Assembly (NCBI GenBank): GCA_016302985.1
Contig: JAEDMN010000129.1
Span: 1-9,044, forward strand
Direction of reading: 5' to 3'
From: Kiritimatiellia bacterium
GTDB taxonomy: Bacteria > Verrucomicrobiota > Kiritimatiellia > RFP12 > UBA1067
Length of the DNA stretch: 9,044 bases
In this document: positions 4,318 to 9,044 of the stretch, piece by piece
Position numbering within the stretch: the stretch's first letter is position 1
How the letters are laid out: each line of letters starts with the position of its first letter
Notes under the pieces: generated by a model
Databases searched by the model: none
What the model saw: the letters and a program-made list of their open reading frames with translations, nothing else
What the model was told of the DNA's origin: nothing
Made by a program: the position numbers and the translations under genes

Positions 4318-6753
4318 ATGAAGTGCGTTGAGATTGCGAAGGGGCTGGCGATGGCGGCGGCCCTGCTGTCCGCGGGCTGCATGTGGGCCGCGGACAAGAC
4401 GGCGAAGATCACCTTCGTCGGCGACCTGATGTGCCAGGGCGGGCTGCTCGAGCCGTACCGGACGTCGTCCGGCTACGACTTCTCGGACGTCTTCCGCGAC
4501 CTGAAGCCGCTCTTCGCGGCGAGCGACTACGTGGTCGGCAACCTCGAGACGCCGATCGCGCCGGACGACCGGGACCTCACGCACGCGCGCTGGGAGTTCT
4601 GCTCGCCCCGCGCGTTCGCGCAGGCGGTGAAGGACGCGGGCGTGGACTTCGTCTTCACGGCGAACAACCACTGCCTCGACCGCGGCCCCGCCGGTGTCGT
4701 CCGCACCCTCCAGGCGCTGGACGCGGTCGGCCTGCGGCACACCGGCACCTTCGCGACCAAGGCGGACTCCGAGAAGCCGGAGATCGTCGAGGTGAAGGGC
4801 TTCCGGCTCGGCCTGCTCGCCTACACCTACGGCTCGAACGCGTTCTCCAACAACCAGTACCTCGACGACTCGAACCGCCACCTGGTCAACTTCTTCCAGC
4901 AGCAGGAGCTCTCGCCGAAGGGCGCGCGCGCGTGGCAGCGCGGGGACCGGGAGAGCGCCGAGGCGAAGGCGTACGAGGCGTGGGAGAAGACGCACTGCCC
5001 GGACAACTTCACGCTGCCCGTCTACGAGCGGCAGGAGCCGCACGACGCGGAGCGGGCGAAGATCAAGGCGGACGTCGCGCGCACGAAGGCGGCGAAGCCG
5101 GACTTCACCGTGGTGGGCATGCACACGGGCGGCCAGTACAACCCCGAGGCGACGAAGTACACGAAGGAGCTGACGGACTTCCTCTTCGGCTGCGGCGTCG
5201 ACCTCGTCGCCGGCTCGCACGAGCACGTCGTGCACGGCGGCGACTTCGCGGGGCTCGCCGAGAACCGGCTCGCGACCTATTCGCTCGGCAACGTGAACGG
5301 CCTCAACGGCGTGTGGACCCCGCCGTTCGGGAAGATGGCCGACTACTCCATCGCCTGGCACCTCTACCTCGCCCGCGGCGCGGACGGGAAGGCGCGCGTG
5401 GAGAAGACGACCTTCACCGTGCTGAAGTGCGTGAAGGACGGCGGGAACCGGCGGCTGCGGACCGTGCCCGCGGCCGAGCTCTACATCCGCGAGACGGACC
5501 CGGTCGCCCGCCGCAAGCTGCGCGCGGACATCCTCGAGACCGCGCGCCGGTTCTGCGGCCGCGACTTCGAGACGCTCGGCGTCGCGCTCGAGTACCCCGT
5601 GCCCGCCCCGGTCCGCGTCGACGCGCAGGTGCCGGCGGGCAACGTCGTGGTCGAGAAGGTCGAGGGCGACACGGTGCGGGTGCGTCCCGACCTGCGCGAC
5701 ACGCAGGGCGACTGGTTCTACTGGGCGTTCCGCGTGACGGGCGCGGCGGGGCGGAAGCTCGCGTTCAAGTTCGGCGGCGCGTACAAGGGCGCGGTGGTCG
5801 GCACGCGCGGTCCCGTGGTGTCGTTCGACAAGGGGCGGACCTGGGCGTACGCCTGCGAGAAGACCTGCACGCAGACCGGCTTCACCTACGCGTTTCCGCA
5901 GGACGCGGACGAGGTCTGGTTCTACGAGTGCCATCCGTACCACCAGTCCGACTGGGAGGCGTTTCTCGCGCGGCACGCGGCGGACCGCGGGAAGGCCTTC
6001 GAGACGGGCGTCCTCTGCACGACGAAGAAGGGGCGCGCGGTCGAGAAGGCGCGGTTCGGCTGCCTGTCCGGCAAGCCGAAGTACACGATGCTGCTCACCT
6101 CGCGCCACCACGCGAGCGAGTCCGTCGCGACGTACGCGCTCGAGGGATTTCTCGAGGCCGTGCTCGCGCGGGACGAGCTGGGCGCGTGGCTGCGCGCGAA
6201 CGTGGAGGTGATGACGGTGCCGTTCATGGACAAGGACGGCTGCGTGGACGGCGACCAGGGCAAGAACCGGAAGCCGCACGACCACAACCGCGACTACACC
6301 GAGTTCCTCCATCCCGAGACGAAGGCGACGGTCGCGTGGATCAAGGAACGGACAGACAACAGGCTGGACGTCTGGATCGACCTGCACTGCCCCTGGATCC
6401 GCGGTCCCAGCAACGAGTTCGTCTACTCGCCGCTCAAGCGGGACGTGAACAAGCGCAACGCGGCGGCGGAGATCCGTTTCGACCAGCTGCTGGAGAAGCT
6501 CCAGTGCGGCTCGCTCAACTACAAGGCGTCCGACGACCTGCCCTATGGCAAGGCCTGGAACACGGGCGGCAACTACGCGAAGGGCTGGAGCTCGATCAAC
6601 TGGGCGCTCAACACCCTGCCGGAGATCCGGCTCGGCCACACCTTCGAGATCCCGTTCGCGACGGCGAACGGCGCGACCGTCACGCCGGACAGGGTCCGCG
6701 CCCTCGGCCGCGACATTGCGAAGACGCTGAAGGCCTTCCTGGAGGCGCAGTAG
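4318..6753 (+). CDS. CapA (PGA_cap) domain fused to CCP-like M14 carboxypeptidase
   Basis: This 811-aa exported protein starts with a signal sequence. LLSAGC (Cys21) could be a lipobox, or signal peptidase I could cut near WAA (residue 25). Residues about 29-350 are a CapA domain, a calcineurin-like fold of poly-gamma-glutamate capsule systems: GD (35-36), NLET (75-78), NNHCLD (116-121), HTGGQYN (269-275), GSHEHV (299-304) and SLGN (322-325), with a charged helical insert at about 175-258. Residues about 432-811 are an M14 module close to that of gene 2: N-domain WFYWAF (466-471), zinc ligands H598, E601 and H690, substrate-binding N657-R658, catalytic E777. All expected catalytic residues are present, unlike gene 2. 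The protein likely acts outside the cytoplasm. No terminator separates it from gene 2, so it may share that transcript. Domain calls are firm; a polyglutamate substrate is inferred from the pairing. Confidence 0.88.
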   Translation: MKCVEIAKGLAMAAALLSAGCMWAADKTAKITFVGDLMCQGGLLEPYRTSSGYDFSDVFRDLKPLFAASDYVVGNLETPIAPDDRDLTHARWEFCSPRAFAQAVKDAGVDFVFTANNHCLDRGPAGVVRTLQALDAVGLRHTGTFATKADSEKPEIVEVKGFRLGLLAYTYGSNAFSNNQYLDDSNRHLVNFFQQQELSPKGARAWQRGDRESAEAKAYEAWEKTHCPDNFTLPVYERQEPHDAERAKIKADVARTKAAKPDFTVVGMHTGGQYNPEATKYTKELTDFLFGCGVDLVAGSHEHVVHGGDFAGLAENRLATYSLGNVNGLNGVWTPPFGKMADYSIAWHLYLARGADGKARVEKTTFTVLKCVKDGGNRRLRTVPAAELYIRETDPVARRKLRADILETARRFCGRDFETLGVALEYPVPAPVRVDAQVPAGNVVVEKVEGDTVRVRPDLRDTQGDWFYWAFRVTGAAGRKLAFKFGGAYKGAVVGTRGPVVSFDKGRTWAYACEKTCTQTGFTYAFPQDADEVWFYECHPYHQSDWEAFLARHAADRGKAFETGVLCTTKKGRAVEKARFGCLSGKPKYTMLLTSRHHASESVATYALEGFLEAVLARDELGAWLRANVEVMTVPFMDKDGCVDGDQGKNRKPHDHNRDYTEFLHPETKATVAWIKERTDNRLDVWIDLHCPWIRGPSNEFVYSPLKRDVNKRNAAAEIRFDQLLEKLQCGSLNYKASDDLPYGKAWNTGGNYAKGWSSINWALNTLPEIRLGHTFEIPFATANGATVTPDRVRALGRDIAKTLKAFLEAQ
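5614..6750 (+). repeat. M14 module, copy 2 of a diverged direct repeat
   Basis: Second copy of the carboxypeptidase module, matching 3067-4197 over its whole length. It keeps the canonical DHNR (655-658) and HHASE (597-601) where copy 1 has DHCR and HHCCE, so copy 2 looks closer to the ancestral enzyme. Confidence 0.75.
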
Positions 6754-6779
6754 CTGCCAGATTTGCTATACTCCGGCAG
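6754..6779. repeat. Imperfect inverted repeat around the gene 4 promoter
   Basis: CTGCC (6754-6758) pairs with GGCAG (6775-6779); after one mismatch GA (6760-6761) pairs with TC (6772-6773). The arms flank the -10 box. It begins directly after the gene 3 stop. No T-run follows, so a rho-independent terminator is unlikely; an operator is possible. Confidence 0.4.
6764..6772 (+). promoter_or_regulatory. Extended -10 promoter for gene 4
   Basis: TGCTATACT fits the extended -10 form TGnTATAAT, with five of six bases matching in the hexamer TATACT (6767-6772). No good -35 box lies 16-18 bp upstream, as expected for this class. Transcription would start near 6779-6781, leaving a leader of about 50 nt. 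Gene 4 can therefore be transcribed separately from gene 3. Confidence 0.55.
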
Positions 6780-6830
6780 TCGAGGAAGGGTGTTTGGTGG
6801 AAATCCATAAATCTATCTGAGAGGATGCGC

Positions 6831-9044
6831 ATGAGGTTCCTAGGTCTAGCTTCCAGTCTGCTCGTGTCTTGTTTCGCCGCGGCGGCGGAGCCGCTGTGCA
6901 TCTCGGGCGTCTATCCGCATCTCGCGATGACGAACCGGGAGGGCGAGTGCGGCACGGGCGCCGTGGTGCCGTGGGCGGGCAGCCTGTGGGCGGTGACGTA
7001 CGCGCCGCACTGTCCCTGCGGGTCGACGGACAAGCTCTACCAGATCCGTCCCGACCTCACGCGGGTCATCCGTCCCGAGTCCGTCGGCGGCACGCCCGCC
7101 GAGCGGCTCATCCACCGCGAGACCGGCAAGCTGCTCATCGGCCAGTACCTCGTCTCCTCGAACGGAACCGTCGAGACCGTGTGGATCAGCCGCATGCCCG
7201 GCCGCCTCACCGGCGCCGCGCGGCACCTGACGGACCCCGCGCGCAAGGTCTACGTGACGGACATGGAGGAGGCGCTCTACGAGCTCGACGTGACCGACCC
7301 CTCGAAGACCTTCACCTACATCCGCGACGGACACAACAAGGCCGCCTTCGACGCGTTCTTCAGGAAGTGGAAGCGCACGCCGCCGCCGGGCTGGAACGAG
7401 GCGCAGGACTCCACGCTCTTCGGCTACCACGGGAAGGGCACCTGCAGCGGCTTCGGCAAGGTCTTCTACGCGAACAACGGCATGACGGGTGCGCGGGCGA
7501 TGCGCGACCCGCGCACGCCCTCCGGCTGCCTCGCCTTCTGGAAGCCGGGGATGCAGAACTGGGAGCTCGTCCGCACGAACCAGTTCACGGAGATCACGAC
7601 GCGCGACGGCATCTTCGGCAACGAGCATCCGTCCTCCAACCCCATCTGGGCGCTCGGCTGGGACCACCGCAGCGTGATCCTCACGACGACGGCGGACGGC
7701 GAGACGTGGCATGACTACCGCCTGCCGAAGGGTTCGCACAGCTACGACGGCGCGCACGGGTGGAACACCGAGTGGCCGCGCATCCGCGAGATCGGCGAAG
7801 GGGACGACTATCTGGCGACGATGCACGGCACGTTCTGGAAGTTCCCCGCGGACTTCGCGCCCGGAAAGGCGAAGGGGGTGCGTCCGCGTTCGACCTACCT
7901 GAAGGTCATCGGCGACTTCTGCCGCTGGGGCGACCGGGTGGTCTTCGGCTGCGACGACCACGCGATGAGCGAGTTCCTCAACGTGCGCGCGCTCAAGGGC
8001 AAGCGCCCGAAGGCGCGTCCGAGCGAGAGCAACCTCTGGTTCGTCGAGCCCGCGCGGCTGGACAACCTCGGGCCGCGCGAGGGCCGCGGCGCGGTCTGGA
8101 GCGGCGACGCGGTGGCGGCCGGCCAGGCGAGCGACCCCTACCTCTTCGCGGGCTACGACCGGAAGTGGCTGTGGCTGACGGTGGACGCCGAGGTGCAGCT
8201 GGACGCGCAGGGCGACGGGACCTGGAAGACATGGAAGACGCTGTCGGCGGGCGGACACGACCTGACGGACGCGCCCGCGGCCGAATGGGTGCGGCTCGTC
8301 GCGAAGGCCGCGGCGAAGGATGTCTTCGCGGTCCTCCACTATGGCACGACGACGCGCGTCGCGCCGGCGGACGCGTTCACGCAGACGCCCCCCGCCGAGG
8401 CGGCGAAGATCTTCGAGCACGACGCGCCCGTCCCCGAAGGGCTCGTGACGGCCGACGCGGCGTCCGTGATCGTGAAGGACGGCGGGACGAACTGGCGCTT
8501 CCCGCGCCGGGCGCCGGAGAGCGCCGCGTCGTGCGGGCGCCTCTGCCGCGAAGTCTCCACGGAGCGCGACCTGCTGCACGTGGGCGAGCTCTTCTACGAG
8601 CTGCCGGCGGACAACGCGGGCGGCATCAAGTTCGTCCATCCCGTCGCCGCGACGGCGCGGAAGATTTCGGACTACGACACGTGGAAGGGCTGCCTGGTCA
8701 TCAAGGAGGGCGACGGTCTCAAGGCGGGCGTCGCGGACGACCTGTGGAAGCTCGGGAAGCCCGTCGGCGTGGGCGGTCCGTGGAAGGACACGGCGGTCGC
8801 CGCGCACGCGCCGAGCGACCCGTACCTGATGAACGGCTTCGGCGAGAAGACGCTTGTCCTGAAGGCGGACGCGGACGCGACGGTGACGCTCGAGGCGGAC
8901 GTCGACGGCTGGGGCACGTGGGTGAAGGCCGGCGCGTACGCGCTGAAGGCGGGTGTGGAGAGGACGGTCGAGCTGCCCGCGGCGTTCGCCGCGTACTGGG
9001 CGCGCGTCCGCGCCGACCGCGCGTGCACGGCGACCGCGCAGTTC
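6831..9044 (+). CDS. Large secreted protein of unknown function (3' end outside window)
   Basis: The frame stays open for 738 codons and runs off the window. The ATG at 6831 is preferred over the in-frame ATG at 6825 because GAGG (6821-6824) gives it a 6-nt spacing. The signal peptide is MRFLGLASSLLVSCFAAAA, probably cut near AAAA/EP; LVSC resembles a lipobox but would be very short. Residues about 20-430 are rich in Gly, Trp and turns (for example YPHLAMTNREGECGTGAVVP), suggesting a beta-propeller-like fold. Two related C-terminal modules begin SDPYLFAG (434) and SDPYLMNG (662), each about 75 residues. I recall similar hypothetical proteins in PVC bacteria and Bacteroidetes but know no function, and see no catalytic motif. 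From the repeat alignment, the true C-terminus is probably only a few residues to a few tens of residues past the window edge. Confidence 0.8.
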   Translation, partial: MRFLGLASSLLVSCFAAAAEPLCISGVYPHLAMTNREGECGTGAVVPWAGSLWAVTYAPHCPCGSTDKLYQIRPDLTRVIRPESVGGTPAERLIHRETGKLLIGQYLVSSNGTVETVWISRMPGRLTGAARHLTDPARKVYVTDMEEALYELDVTDPSKTFTYIRDGHNKAAFDAFFRKWKRTPPPGWNEAQDSTLFGYHGKGTCSGFGKVFYANNGMTGARAMRDPRTPSGCLAFWKPGMQNWELVRTNQFTEITTRDGIFGNEHPSSNPIWALGWDHRSVILTTTADGETWHDYRLPKGSHSYDGAHGWNTEWPRIREIGEGDDYLATMHGTFWKFPADFAPGKAKGVRPRSTYLKVIGDFCRWGDRVVFGCDDHAMSEFLNVRALKGKRPKARPSESNLWFVEPARLDNLGPREGRGAVWSGDAVAAGQASDPYLFAGYDRKWLWLTVDAEVQLDAQGDGTWKTWKTLSAGGHDLTDAPAAEWVRLVAKAAAKDVFAVLHYGTTTRVAPADAFTQTPPAEAAKIFEHDAPVPEGLVTADAASVIVKDGGTNWRFPRRAPESAASCGRLCREVSTERDLLHVGELFYELPADNAGGIKFVHPVAATARKISDYDTWKGCLVIKEGDGLKAGVADDLWKLGKPVGVGGPWKDTAVAAHAPSDPYLMNGFGEKTLVLKADADATVTLEADVDGWGTWVKAGAYALKAGVERTVELPAAFAAYWARVRADRACTATAQF
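8130..8345 (+). repeat. Gene 4 C-terminal beta module, copy 1
   Basis: It encodes residues 434-505, from SDPYLFAG to LHYG. Shared points with copy 2 (8814-9044) are SDPYL, K-x-L-x-L, a DG(T/W) turn followed by TW, PAA, and an aromatic-rich strand ending in alternating small residues. The pattern suggests a beta-sandwich, possibly a binding module. Confidence 0.55.
8814..9044 (+). repeat. Gene 4 C-terminal beta module, copy 2 (cut by window end)
   Basis: It encodes residues 662-738, from SDPYLMNG to TATAQF. Aligned to copy 1, the final F falls on the L of AVLHYG, so only the end of the last strand is missing. Confidence 0.55.

Noticed and set aside
1891..6639. A very long open frame on the minus strand (about 1582 codons) opposite genes 2 and 3
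   Set aside because: Its product is dominated by Arg, Ala, Val and Leu with no domain pattern, while the plus strand encodes clear M14 and CapA motifs. It is a by-product of GC-rich third positions.
6754..6779. Rho-independent terminator after gene 3
   Set aside because: The stem is short and interrupted, the loop is large, and no T-run follows.
6869..7714. Plus-strand frame of 281 codons overlapping gene 4
   Set aside because: It lies out of frame with gene 4 and encodes Arg/His-rich sequence with no ribosome binding site.
6846..8807. Long minus-strand open frame opposite gene 4
   Set aside because: Arg/Val/Ala-rich with no motif, whereas the plus-strand frame has a signal peptide, ribosome binding site, promoter and internal modules.

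Overview
The window looks like part of a high-GC chromosome from a diderm bacterium. The best guess is a member of the PVC group, such as a Kiritimatiellota, Lentisphaerota or Verrucomicrobiota lineage. This rests on a secreted protein with T5SS/PEP-CTERM-type beta repeats, unusual secreted multidomain enzymes, a large secreted protein of a kind I associate with PVC bacteria and Bacteroidetes, and GA-rich short tandem repeats between genes. The assignment is an inference; no rRNA or phylogenetic marker is present. All four large genes lie on the + strand, and each begins with an export signal, so this is a cell-envelope or extracellular locus.

Layout. Bases 1-172 hold a good sigma70-type promoter (11-40) and a leader of roughly 125 nt with strong hairpins. 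One hairpin carries a sequence that could instead pair with the ribosome binding site of the first gene. A possible 39-aa upstream ORF (61-180) spans the whole leader. Gene 1 (173-2104) is a secreted beta-repeat protein. Gene 2 (2116-4200) follows after 11 bp and is translationally close-coupled. It joins the same C-terminal beta domain found in gene 1 to a zinc carboxypeptidase of the cytosolic-carboxypeptidase (CCP/Nna1-like) M14 type. The 117-bp gap 4201-4317 is almost entirely two degenerate tandem arrays, one of 8-nt units and one of 7-nt units. Gene 3 (4318-6753) joins a CapA (PGA_cap) domain to a second copy of the same M14 module. A short gap (6754-6830) contains an extended -10 promoter inside an imperfect inverted repeat. 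Gene 4 (6831 to the end of the window, incomplete) is a large secreted protein of unknown function with a duplicated C-terminal module.

How the genes relate. Genes 1, 2 and 3 form a chain of shared modules: beta-repeat + domain A; domain A + M14; CapA + M14. This suggests local duplication and domain swapping, and a common job at the cell surface. CCP-type M14 enzymes are known mainly as deglutamylases, and CapA proteins belong to poly-gamma-glutamate capsule systems. The CapA-M14 fusion therefore suggests a surface system that makes, exports, trims or takes up polyglutamate or Glu-rich peptides. That is a hypothesis; the sequence does not prove the substrate.

The two promoter regions (before genes 1 and 4) share a motif, GGAAGGGTG-NNT-GG, about 10-11 nt after the -10 box, hinting at common control. 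No convincing rho-independent terminator, tRNA, rRNA, CRISPR array or mobile element was seen.
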